DNA from: an uncultured Prevotella sp.
GTDB lineage: Bacteria > Bacteroidota > Bacteroidia > Bacteroidales > Bacteroidaceae
Assembly (NCBI GenBank): GCA_900322095.1
Contig: ONYS01000020.1
Coordinates: 1-32,978 of the forward strand
Direction of reading: 5' to 3'
Length of the DNA: 32,978 bases
Part shown: positions 8,204-15,612 of the stretch, piece by piece
Position numbering within the stretch: position 1 is the first letter of the stretch
Layout of the letters: every line of letters starts with the position of its first letter
The notes under the pieces: generated by a model
The model's input: the letters and a program-made list of their open reading frames with translations, nothing else
Databases searched by the model: none
Told to the model about the DNA's origin: nothing
Made by a program: the position numbers and the translations under genes

Positions 8204-8629
8204 TTATTTGGCAGGAGCAGGAGCATTGCCTGCGGGAGCAGCTGCGTTGTTGGCAGGAGCAGCAGCCTTGTTGCCAGCAGCAGGGGCAGCCTTCTGAGCG
8301 CCGTTGGCAGGAGCAGTCTGACCGGCACCGAAGCCCTGAGTGTTGGTAGGATTGGTGGTCTGCGACTGTGTGGCAGCATTCTCCATGACGCTCTGGTCAG
8401 TGGTAGCGGTAGGAGCAACATAAGCGCAAAGCACGCTGAGCACTACCATGGCAATGGCCAGACCCCACGTAGTCTTCTCGACGACGTCGGTAGTTTTGCG
8501 GACACCCATGATAGAATTGGAAGCAGAGAAGTTGGATGCCAGTCCACCTCCTTTTGATTCCTGAATCAAAACGATGAAGATCATCAGCAAAGAAGCGATG
8601 ATGATGAAGACAACTAATAAATTGTACAT
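8204..8629 (-). CDS. secG: Preprotein translocase subunit SecG with long Ala/Pro tail
   Basis: SecG is an accessory membrane subunit of the SecYEG export channel. Two hydrophobic segments (about residues 4-22 and 54-72) flank the conserved cytoplasmic loop (IQESKGGGLASNFSASNSIMGVRKTTDVVEK, read in two parts), which is diagnostic. The core is complete by residue 75. The remaining 65 or so residues are low-complexity Q/N/A/P sequence, rich in APA and NAA repeats, which most SecG proteins lack. It is the last gene of the minus-strand octet, 15 bases after the TPR-like gene, and ends at the shared terminator. Confidence 0.9.
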   Translation of the reverse strand: MYNLLVVFIIIASLLMIFIVLIQESKGGGLASNFSASNSIMGVRKTTDVVEKTTWGLAIAMVVLSVLCAYVAPTATTDQSVMENAATQSQTTNPTNTQGFGAGQTAPANGAQKAAPAAGNKAAAPANNAAAPAGNAPAPAK

Positions 8630-8644
8630 TTCTTTTGTTTGTTT

Positions 8645-9400
8645 TTATTTGTTTTTACTATTTAATATCAATTTTTCCAAGAACCGGATTTGGTCGACGA
8701 AGTAGATGTTCTTCTGTGCTTTTGAGAGGTCAAGCTTCTTCATGATCTCGAGAGCCTTGTCGTATCGGCCTTGCTTGATGTAGATGCGGGCAAGGGTCTC
8801 CGTGGCGTAGCCACCCTGTTCTACGGTATCGGCCGACTTGTCCTCCTCTTCTTCCTCAATCTCAGGCATGAACTCTGGCTCTTCCTGCAGGGTGATCTTT
8901 CCGCCCTCGTTGTTGATGAAGTTGTCGATGAGGTCCTGGCCTTTGAGTTGGGGCGCCTTCTGTGTGGCCTCCTTCTCTTCCTCGCTCTCGGTCTCGAGCA
9001 GATAAGAGACGTAGTCTACGGCTGCATCGGCCGGCGTGGGCTTGCGCTTGCTGTTCTTGTCCTCGTCGGAGTCGGCGGGAATCGAATCCAGGAAATCATC
9101 GATGAGGGCCACGGTGCGGCTTTCGCCGGGTTTGGCGGCTTTTTCCTTCTCGCTGGACTTGGTGTTCAAGCGGTAGTGGGCGGCCTCCACCATGTTGAAG
9201 ATCATCTTGCGGTCGGTGACGTAGATGGCAGCGCGTCTCAATTCCTCGTCGAACGAAGGATCGTGGAGGATATAGAGATTTTGGAGCATCAGGAGCCGTG
9301 CCGTCTGGTAGTACGGATAGAGCGCAATCAGGCTTCGGAGATCGTAGAGGGTCTCCTTGTCCATTCGTTCGGGATGCTTGATGAGCTCTGTCAGTTCCAT
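8645..9400 (-). CDS. TPR-containing protein of the lptE-secG cluster
   Basis: This 251-residue soluble protein has no signal peptide. The N-terminal third is helical and conserved-looking (ETLYDLRSLIALYPYYQTARLL). The middle is acidic, low-complexity and probably disordered (about 90-190, many E and D). The C-terminus carries a tetratricopeptide-type helix pair (ATETLARIYIKQGRYDKALEIMKKL). It is a typical Bacteroidetes protein found between lptE and secG, with no established function that I know of. A scaffolding role is inference. Confidence 0.75.
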   Translation of the reverse strand: MELTELIKHPERMDKETLYDLRSLIALYPYYQTARLLMLQNLYILHDPSFDEELRRAAIYVTDRKMIFNMVEAAHYRLNTKSSEKEKAAKPGESRTVALIDDFLDSIPADSDEDKNSKRKPTPADAAVDYVSYLLETESEEEKEATQKAPQLKGQDLIDNFINNEGGKITLQEEPEFMPEIEEEEEDKSADTVEQGGYATETLARIYIKQGRYDKALEIMKKLDLSKAQKNIYFVDQIRFLEKLILNSKNK

Positions 9401-9429
9401 GTATTATCAGTGAATTATTCTGTGGAAGT

Positions 9430-9972
9430 TTACCAATTGGCTACCGTGGCATTGAAGATTTGTTCGGCCAGGTCGTCCACCATCTGCTGTACCAGTTCCT
9501 GCTGTACGCTGACGAGCGACCGTGTCGTCTCGTAGGATGACGTAGCAGTGAACTGCTTCTCAAAGTCCTCGTCGTGGTTTACGCGGTTGGTGAATCTCAC
9601 GTTGACCGTGATGGCCAGTTCAGTCTGTGCGGCATAACCTTCGCTCGATACGCTCTTGTTGCGCTGAGAGTACTGCGTGATCTCGCCCTCAATCTGCAAG
9701 TCGCCGTTGCGCTTCACCTGTTGCAGGCGGGTGTGGTTGGCAAACTCGTCCTTGAGGGCAGTGTTGAACATCGGGCCCATCGGTCCCCAGACGTAGCTTG
9801 AACGGATGGGGAAGTCGGCTATCGTGATGGTCTTCGTCTTGGTGTAGTCGATACTCGAGCCGTTGAAGCCATAACTTACCTTGCAGCCACAGAGTGTCAA
9901 CACGAAGAGCATCGTGGCCATAACGGCAGCAAAGCCGCTTAGTCGGGCGGAAATTCTATTTGGTGAGGCCAT
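9430..9972 (-). CDS. lptE: LptE-like lipoprotein (outer membrane LPS assembly)
   Basis: I place the start at 9972 (MASPNRISAR...), giving 180 residues; a longer frame to 10047 is open but lies inside the upstream gene. A hydrophobic signal (about 13-27) leads to a lipobox LCGC, with C30 the probable lipidated residue. The mature part (VSYGFNGSSIDYTKTKTITIADFPI ... ELAITVNVRF ... LVQQMVDDLAEQIFNATVANW, quoted in parts) matches the Bacteroidetes LptE family. This family plugs LptD and delivers LPS to the outer leaflet. The chosen start overlaps the end of the sigma-54 activator gene by 17 bases, suggesting coupled translation. Confidence 0.82.
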   Translation of the reverse strand: MASPNRISARLSGFAAVMATMLFVLTLCGCKVSYGFNGSSIDYTKTKTITIADFPIRSSYVWGPMGPMFNTALKDEFANHTRLQQVKRNGDLQIEGEITQYSQRNKSVSSEGYAAQTELAITVNVRFTNRVNHDEDFEKQFTATSSYETTRSLVSVQQELVQQMVDDLAEQIFNATVANW

Positions 9973-11215
9973 ACTGTTTGATCCTTCTGTAAAGCGTGCG
10001 GTCGCTGATACCCAATTCTTGTGCGGCCTTCTTGCGGTTGCCGCCATTGCGCTCGAGGGCCTTCTCCACCGTCTGCCGGCCCAGGTCGCTCAGATTGAGC
10101 GTCTCAGGCTCTTCGGCTTTTATCTCTTCGGCCTCGGCCTCCTGGATATCGGAATGTGCACTCGGTGCGACGTTGTTGGTGGACACGAGTTCATTGCTGC
10201 GGTTGGCGATGGCAGGATACTTGTCGCCGATGAGCGGTGAGGAGAAACCTCTGGCATCGGCCAGGTCGCGCGAGTCGTTGAGTTGCTTGCGCAGGTTGTT
10301 GAAGTCGCGGCGCAGGTCGCTCACGTTGCCGCGCAGCTCGTAGAGAATCTTGTAGAGAATCTCCCTCTCGCTCTCGTAGGAGTGCTGACCGGGCTGTGAG
10401 ATCGTAGAGAGTTCGGTGCTCTCCTGATCGTCGGGGATGAACTTGCGGAGCATCTTTGCCGTGACGACGCGCTCCTCGCTCAGCACCGACATCTGCTCGG
10501 TGATGTTCTTCAGCTGGCGCACGTTGCCGGGCCATTTATAGTGGAGCATGATCTGCTTTGCGTCATCGTCGAGTGTGATTCTGGGCAGTTTGTATTTCTC
10601 GGCCATTTGCATGGCAAAGAGCCGGAAGAGCAACAGGATATCCTCACCTCTGTCGCGCAGGGGCGGCATCTGTATGGGAATGGTATTCAGACGATAGTAG
10701 AGATCCTCGCGAAACCGACCCTCGCTGATGGCCTTGCGGATATTGACATTGGTGGCGGCGACAACGCGCACGTCGGTCTTCATAATCTTCTGACCGCCCA
10801 CGCGGATGTATTCGCCAGTTTCCAGCACACGCAGCAGACGGGCCTGGGTGGCCATGGGGAGCTCGCCCACCTCGTCGAGAAAAATCGTGCCTTTGTTGGC
10901 CACTCCAAAATAGCCCTCGCTCTCGCCGATGGCACCGGTGAAGGAGCCTTTCTCGTGGCCGAAGAGCTCGCTGTCGATCGTTCCCTCGGGGATGGATCCA
11001 CAGTTGATGGCGAAATAATTCTCGCGGCGGCGGGGGGAATTGTCGTGAATGACACGCGGGATAATCTCTTTACCGACACCGCTTTCACCCACGATAAGTA
11101 CGCTCAAATCGGTTGGAGCCACCTGTAGGGCAACGTCCAAAGCATGATTCAAGCCTTCGCTATTTCCAACGATATTGTACCGTTGTTTGATTTTTTGCAG
11201 TTCGGATGTGTTCAT
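9956..11215 (-). CDS. Sigma-54-dependent transcriptional activator without receiver domain
   Basis: This 419-residue AAA+ enhancer-binding protein starts almost directly with the ATPase. Walker A is GESGVGKE (43-50) and the sigma-54 contact loop is GSFTGA (90-95, a Ser variant of GAFTGA). Walker B is TIFLDEVGELP (110-120), then FREDLYYRLN, and sensor II is in WPGNVRQLKN. A linker of about 100 residues leads to a Fis-type helix-turn-helix (RKKAAQELGISDRTLYRRIKQ). There is no receiver, GAF or PAS domain, so it resembles PspF in layout and is probably controlled by protein partners or by its own level. Its place ahead of lptE and secG suggests an envelope role, which is inference. Confidence 0.9.
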   Translation of the reverse strand: MNTSELQKIKQRYNIVGNSEGLNHALDVALQVAPTDLSVLIVGESGVGKEIIPRVIHDNSPRRRENYFAINCGSIPEGTIDSELFGHEKGSFTGAIGESEGYFGVANKGTIFLDEVGELPMATQARLLRVLETGEYIRVGGQKIMKTDVRVVAATNVNIRKAISEGRFREDLYYRLNTIPIQMPPLRDRGEDILLLFRLFAMQMAEKYKLPRITLDDDAKQIMLHYKWPGNVRQLKNITEQMSVLSEERVVTAKMLRKFIPDDQESTELSTISQPGQHSYESEREILYKILYELRGNVSDLRRDFNNLRKQLNDSRDLADARGFSSPLIGDKYPAIANRSNELVSTNNVAPSAHSDIQEAEAEEIKAEEPETLNLSDLGRQTVEKALERNGGNRKKAAQELGISDRTLYRRIKQYGLTK

Positions 11216-11222
11216 TGGGTGA

Positions 11223-11256
11223 CAAAATTACATATTTTATTTGAGATAGCTGCAAA
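11223..11256 (-). promoter_or_regulatory. Possible internal promoter of the sigma-54 activator gene
   Basis: Minus-strand TTTG (11256-11253), 22 bases, then TAATTTTG (11230-11223) lie in the 54-base gap after the flippase gene. The spacing is one or two bases longer than usual. The -7 element ends 7 bases before the ATG, implying a leader of only a few bases. Confidence 0.4.
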
Positions 11257-11269
11257 TTTGGCATACTTT

Positions 11270-12286
11270 TTACGAGTTCTTCTTGGCTTTTTTATCAAAT
11301 TTTATCAACAGCAAGCCAATTCCGGTCCATGTGAGTTCGCGCAGACGCACGATGAGGGCCAAGAAGATGCCCTGACTGGCAGCGATTCCGAGTTTGGTGG
11401 TAGACATCAGGAATCCACCTTCACGACCGCCCAACTGCAAGGGCATAAAAAACAGCAGGTTGGCAAAGAGCGATGTGAAAGCGAGGATGAACATACAGTC
11501 GAAGAAGTTGACGCTAGGCAGCAGCACCAGCAGGATGAAAAGAATCTCCAGCGACGAGCATACGCGGCAGCTCAGTTCGAGCAGAACGGCCGAGATGAAC
11601 GTGCGGGGATTCTGGCTGTGGAGGGCGGCAATCTGCTGGTCGATGGTGTCGAGCTGCTCACGGTGCTTCTCCACGAAAGGCTGAGCCCACTTCTTCACCA
11701 GTGGCATATGGCTGAGCAGCTTCATCACGCGGTTGGCCAGACCCTTGCGGTAGCCGGAGAAGAAAAACCATATACCCAGCGAGCAGAAACCCATCGTGAC
11801 GGCCAGCAGGACAGCCATCAGGAAGTCTACCGGACGTATCAGAAGATAAAGAGCGCTCGACAGCCCCCAAAACCAGAAGTGGCTGAAGATGTGGGTCATG
11901 GCGTAGAGGATTACCGACGACGAGGCACGCTCGGTGCCTATCTTGGGCGCCAGTTCCATGATGCGGTAGGGCTCGCCGCCCATCAACCCGCCGGGAGTGG
12001 CGTAGTTGAGGGCGAAGCCGGAGACGGTTACTTTATAGAGCCACCAGAACTTTACTTTTCTTGTCTTTGCCATGCCCTCGGGCGAAGGGTCCTGGCTCCG
12101 GATGATGATATACCATGCCGCCGTGTTGAAGACGTAGAGCACCAGCCACAGACCCAGCACGGCGAAAAACCAGTAGCCGGCATGGCGAAGTCCGTTCCAG
12201 ACTTGCTTGAAGTCGAGTTGCGTCAGCATCACGATCAGCACAAGCAGGCCGAAGAGGAAGAAAGCGTTCTGATACTTCTTTTTCAT
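11270..12286 (-). CDS. Flippase-like integral membrane protein (LPG synthase TM-region family)
   Basis: This 338-residue protein has about eight hydrophobic segments and carries the signature of the lysylphosphatidylglycerol-synthase transmembrane / YbhN-type family. That signature includes [15 protein letters not shown] in the first half and [12 protein letters not shown] in the second. Such proteins are thought to move or modify lipid-linked molecules across the inner membrane; the substrate is not readable here. It follows the pdxA homologue after 6 bases in the same operon. There is no soluble aminoacyl-transferase domain, so it is not a full MprF. Confidence 0.8.
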   Translation of the reverse strand: MKKKYQNAFFLFGLLVLIVMLTQLDFKQVWNGLRHAGYWFFAVLGLWLVLYVFNTAAWYIIIRSQDPSPEGMAKTRKVKFWWLYKVTVSGFALNYATPGGLMGGEPYRIMELAPKIGTERASSSVILYAMTHIFSHFWFWGLSSALYLLIRPVDFLMAVLLAVTMGFCSLGIWFFFSGYRKGLANRVMKLLSHMPLVKKWAQPFVEKHREQLDTIDQQIAALHSQNPRTFISAVLLELSCRVCSSLEILFILLVLLPSVNFFDCMFILAFTSLFANLLFFMPLQLGGREGGFLMSTTKLGIAASQGIFLALIVRLRELTWTGIGLLLIKFDKKAKKNS

Positions 12287-12292
12287 AAATGG

Positions 12293-13528
12293 TTATTTTT
12301 CAGGTCCTTCTTCCTGTGTAGGTTGCTTGCTGTCCGATGGTTGTGCCGGCGCGCTGGCAGGGGCCTGACTGTCTTTGTTGGGGTGGGGGAGATTGGCATT
12401 GCCTCTGGGAGCACGCTCGATGATGGAGTTCTCGTGCTTCTTGGGAATGGCGAAGCGCACCTTCTCGCTGTCGTCCTTCTTCTCATGATAGAGCTTCTTG
12501 AGCGGATTGGCCAGGGGCTCGTCAAACTCCAGACGGTGGCGGTAGATGTCGATGGCCAGATAGATGGCCTGGCGGAAGGAGGACTCGTCGGCCACGTTGC
12601 GTCCGGCTATGGAGAAGGCCACGTTGTTCTCGGGAGCAGTGCAGACAATCGACAGTCCGGCCAGGAAGCGTACGCCCTCCGTGGGTTCCAACGACTTGAA
12701 GGGGGCTGTGCCCTGGTCGTGATACATGGCCAGAACAGCGTCGAAGGCATCAGAGACGTTTCCGCTGAAGATTTCGTCGGCCGAATAGGGACCGAAGGCA
12801 TTGATGCCGTTGTCGGCGAGCTTGTTCACCGTGGGGATAATCACCTCCTGCTCTTCCTTGTTGAAGTTGCCGTACTCACCGTTGTTGGGATTCAGCGAGA
12901 GCACTGCCACGCGGGGATTGGAGATGCGGAAGTCACGGCGAAGGGTGTTGTAGAGGGTGAGAATGCGGTTTTCGAGCAGTTCGGGCGTGATGGCCTGAGC
13001 CACGTCGCGCATGGGGATATTGTCTGTGGCCAGGGCAACGCTCAGATTGTCGTTGATAAACATGGGCAGCATTTTACGGCCTTCACCCAGGCAACTTTCG
13101 ATGTAGGCCTGCTGGCTGCTGAACTTCACGCCGCTCGACTCCAGATGGCTCTCGTCTACAGGGCAGGTGACGAGCACGTCGAAGAGGCCGTTGCGGTAGT
13201 CGTTGATGGCACGGTCGAGGGCCTTCATGGCAGCCTGATTCGACTCAGGCGTGGGCACGCCGAGCTCCACCTTGATTTCGTCGTTGAAGCACGTGAGCAT
13301 GTTCACGCGGCCGTCGCGGGCTTCGTTGGCATCGCTGATGATGCTGAAGTTGGCCGGGATGTCAAGCGCCTTGCGGTGGTAGGTGGCCACCTTGGGCGAA
13401 CCGTAGATGATGGGCGTACAAATCTCCAGCATCTCGGAAGCGGCGAAAGTTTTAAAAATGAGTTCGTATCCGATTCCGTTGGTGTCGCCGTGAGTGATGG
13501 CGACGCGTATCTTTCTGTTATTTTCCAT
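12293..13528 (-). CDS. pdxA: PdxA-family dehydrogenase with altered active site
   Basis: This 411-residue homologue of 4-hydroxythreonine-4-phosphate dehydrogenase (vitamin B6 synthesis) has the family fold markers ITHGDTNGIGYE (11-22), SVALATDNIPMRDVAQAIT (163-181), LSLNPNNGEYG (210-220) and LAMYHDQGTAPFK (266-278). Active-site positions differ from E. coli PdxA. The metal-binding H166 is N170 here, H211 is N215, and the substrate-loop GHTE is SQQA (138-141). Only H270 (H266 in E. coli) remains. The protein also has a C-terminal extension of roughly 75 residues, ending in a P/A/S/Q-rich tail. It may be a repurposed or inactive paralogue. The start overlaps the DUF4837 gene by 11 bases. Confidence 0.82.
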   Translation of the reverse strand: MENNRKIRVAITHGDTNGIGYELIFKTFAASEMLEICTPIIYGSPKVATYHRKALDIPANFSIISDANEARDGRVNMLTCFNDEIKVELGVPTPESNQAAMKALDRAINDYRNGLFDVLVTCPVDESHLESSGVKFSSQQAYIESCLGEGRKMLPMFINDNLSVALATDNIPMRDVAQAITPELLENRILTLYNTLRRDFRISNPRVAVLSLNPNNGEYGNFNKEEQEVIIPTVNKLADNGINAFGPYSADEIFSGNVSDAFDAVLAMYHDQGTAPFKSLEPTEGVRFLAGLSIVCTAPENNVAFSIAGRNVADESSFRQAIYLAIDIYRHRLEFDEPLANPLKKLYHEKKDDSEKVRFAIPKKHENSIIERAPRGNANLPHPNKDSQAPASAPAQPSDSKQPTQEEGPEK

Positions 13529-14327
13529 TATGTTGTTGTTTTATCGTATAGAGAGCGGCTTCCAACTGCCGCATCAGATTTCTTTTCTTGGATTCAGGCG
13601 CATAGACAAAGGCAATGACCGTGACGTCGCCCACCTGCCTCTGCACGTAGGGACCGCCCATGGCATCGCCCACAATCTCCCAGAGGCCGCGCTTGTGCTC
13701 GGGGGCGACAAGCCGCATGTGCATCTCGTCGGTCTCGCCCTTGATGTTCTTGGCGAGCGCCTCGTTGACGTTTCCCCGCAAGACGACGATGTTCTTCATT
13801 CCCTGTGGCGTATTGTTCGACAGCCAGATGAAGCCGGGCCTCACCATGCTGCTGCTCAGTTCTTTGGGAATGAGCATCTCGAGGCCAAACATCTTCCGGA
13901 TGGCGTCGCCGGCCTTGGTGTTGTGACTCCGGCGGAGCTTCTTCACCTCCTGACCCATCTCGAAGGCATTGAGCATGCGCACCACCTTCTGGGGGTTGCT
14001 TCCGTCGGTGTAGACGACGATTTGCGGCCGGGCCCAAACGTCCTGCTTCACTTCAAACTGGCGTCCACGTTGGCAGATGACCACGGCCCGCGAGAGCTTG
14101 CTCCACTCATCGAGGCTCTTCCGGCGGCTGACGTCGAACATCGGTTCGGGCTGGGGCAGTCCTTCCACGTTCTGACTCATAGCCTCCGCAAGACTTGGCT
14201 GCGCCTGGCCCACGAGCGTCACCTCGTAGGGACGGGAACTCGACTGGGGCTGACCACCGTTGTCACTGCACGAGCAGAGGACAACCGACAGCAGTGCGAG
14301 GATCATCAGCCATGCCGTGTGCTTCAT
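13518..14327 (-). CDS. DUF4837-family lipoprotein
   Basis: This 269-residue predicted lipoprotein has a signal segment (residues 4-17) and lipobox LCSC with C20 as the lipidation site. It is followed by a disordered SDNGGQPQSSSRP linker. The body contains YEVTLVGQ, VWARPQIVVYTDG and RQVGDVTVIAFVYAPESKKRNLMRQLEAALYTI (quoted in parts), the pattern of Bacteroidetes DUF4837. Function is unknown. It overlaps rlmN by 4 bases and pdxA by 11, so expression is tightly coupled to both. Confidence 0.8.
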   Translation of the reverse strand: MKHTAWLMILALLSVVLCSCSDNGGQPQSSSRPYEVTLVGQAQPSLAEAMSQNVEGLPQPEPMFDVSRRKSLDEWSKLSRAVVICQRGRQFEVKQDVWARPQIVVYTDGSNPQKVVRMLNAFEMGQEVKKLRRSHNTKAGDAIRKMFGLEMLIPKELSSSMVRPGFIWLSNNTPQGMKNIVVLRGNVNEALAKNIKGETDEMHMRLVAPEHKRGLWEIVGDAMGGPYVQRQVGDVTVIAFVYAPESKKRNLMRQLEAALYTIKQQHNGK

Positions 14328-15376
14328 TTCCTCGACTCGCTGATTTTCTTTGACGTGCTGAGCAATCCGCAGGCGGCATAGATGTCCTGACCACGACTGG
14401 CGCGGATGGTGGTGAAGACGCCATGCGAGGTGAGATAGTCGCGCAGTTGCTCCATTTTAGCATCGTCGGCCCCATGCAGGGGAACGTTGGGAATCTGGTG
14501 GAAGCGGATGAGGTTGACGCGGCAGTCGAGACCTTTGAGCAGACTGACGATTTCCTGGGCGTGGGCCTTGGTATCGTTGAGTCCGCCGAAGACGATATAT
14601 TCGAATGAGAGGCGGCGCTGATGGCTGAAGTCATAATTGCGCAGCAGTTCCACCACCTCCTCTATCGACATGCCCCTTTCGGCAGGCATCAGTTCGGCCC
14701 GCAGGCTATGGATGGGAGCGTGGAGGCTGATGGCCACATGGCAGTCGCTCTCCTCGAGGAAGCGCTTCAGCTTGTTTTTCACTCCGACGCTACTCACCGT
14801 GATGCGCTTCGGGCTCCAGGCCCAGCCGTAGTCGGCCGTCAGGATTGTGGTGGCCCGCAGCACGTTGTCGAGATTGTCCATCGGCTCGCCCTGTCCCATG
14901 AAGACAATGTTGGTGAGCTGGTCACGCTCGGGCAGCGAGTAGACCTGGTTGAGTATGTCGTTGGCGGTAAGGTTACCCTCGAAGCCCTGTTTGCCCGTCT
15001 GACAGAAGAGGCAATTCATCTTGCATCCCACCTGCGACGAGACGCAGAGCGTGGCTCTGTCGTTCTCCTCGGGGATGAAAACCGTCTCGACGAACTTGCC
15101 GTTGTTCTCGGCATTCGTCGTGGCTACGGGGAAGAGATATTTAATGGTGCCGTCCTTGGAGCGCTGGGCGTCGATGGGGGCTGCGCAGCCAATCTCGAAC
15201 TGCTCGGCCAGCTTCTCGCGGTTGGCTTTCGAGATGTTGGTCATCTCGTCAATGCTGCCGACGTGGTGGCCGTAGATCCATTCGGCCATCTGCTTGCCGG
15301 CAAACTTGGGCAGTCCCAGTTCCACGGCGACATCCTTCAGTTCTTCAAGAGTAAGACCTAATAATTTTCGTTTCAT
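14324..15376 (-). CDS. rlmN: 23S rRNA/tRNA adenine-C2 methyltransferase RlmN
   Basis: This radical-SAM enzyme methylates C2 of A2503 in 23S rRNA and A37 in some tRNAs. The 350-residue protein has the cluster motif CKMNCLFC (C118, C122, C125), the GQGEP motif (VFMGQGEPMDNLDN) and ITVSSVG. It also has the second catalytic cysteine C336 near the C-terminus (YAACG). N-terminal WIYGHHV and AEQFEIG are family-typical. Length and motifs indicate a functional enzyme. It is the first gene of the minus-strand octet, with a consensus promoter at its start codon. Confidence 0.95.
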   Translation of the reverse strand: MKRKLLGLTLEELKDVAVELGLPKFAGKQMAEWIYGHHVGSIDEMTNISKANREKLAEQFEIGCAAPIDAQRSKDGTIKYLFPVATTNAENNGKFVETVFIPEENDRATLCVSSQVGCKMNCLFCQTGKQGFEGNLTANDILNQVYSLPERDQLTNIVFMGQGEPMDNLDNVLRATTILTADYGWAWSPKRITVSSVGVKNKLKRFLEESDCHVAISLHAPIHSLRAELMPAERGMSIEEVVELLRNYDFSHQRRLSFEYIVFGGLNDTKAHAQEIVSLLKGLDCRVNLIRFHQIPNVPLHGADDAKMEQLRDYLTSHGVFTTIRASRGQDIYAACGLLSTSKKISESRK

Positions 15377-15380
15377 GCTG

Positions 15381-15411
15381 CAAAGTTAGCGCAATTCGAG
15401 AGTATTACAAA
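15381..15411 (-). promoter_or_regulatory. Promoter of the rlmN-secG operon, predicted leaderless
   Basis: Minus-strand TTTG (15411-15408), 19 bases, then TAACTTTG (15388-15381) match the consensus exactly. The -7 element ends 4 bases before the rlmN ATG (15376), so transcription should begin at or beside the A of the ATG. Confidence 0.75.
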
Positions 15412-15480
15412 ATAAAAACGTATTTTTTATTTTTTATTCAAATTATCCTCTACCGCAACTATCCGTTGGAAAGGCTATCC

Positions 15481-15516
15481 GACGAATCTGTATAGTTTAT
15501 AAGACGAATCTATATA
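15481..15516. repeat. Direct repeat GACGAATCTrTATA with 22-bp period upstream of arnT
   Basis: GACGAATCTGTATA starts at 15481 and GACGAATCTATATA at 15503, exactly 22 bp (two helical turns) apart. This is the arrangement often bound by response-regulator dimers. It lies about 65-100 bp upstream of the arnT -7 element. Confidence 0.4.
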
Positions 15517-15579
15517 TTCCTAAGTGCAATCGGGAGAGAATCGTCTGCGTTTCTCCCAATTTTCTTCAGAATTGCTACA

Positions 15580-15587
15580 TACCTTTG
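15580..15587 (+). promoter_or_regulatory. -7 element of the arnT-like gene
   Basis: TACCTTTG, followed by C, is a perfect -7 box 25 bases before the start codon. No convincing TTTG lies 19-21 bases upstream, so the promoter may need an activator. The direct repeat at 15481-15516 is a candidate site. Confidence 0.5.
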
Positions 15588-15612
15588 CCGCCACAAACCA
15601 GGGAGTCAATAG

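Noticed and set aside
11144-13618. An 824-codon open frame on the plus strand, antisense to the flippase-like and pdxA genes.
   Set aside because: It lies opposite two genes with clear family motifs, has no family-like sequence of its own (long stretches of H, Q and V from reversed codons), and starts inside the sigma-54 activator gene. GC-rich third positions of the real genes explain the lack of stops.
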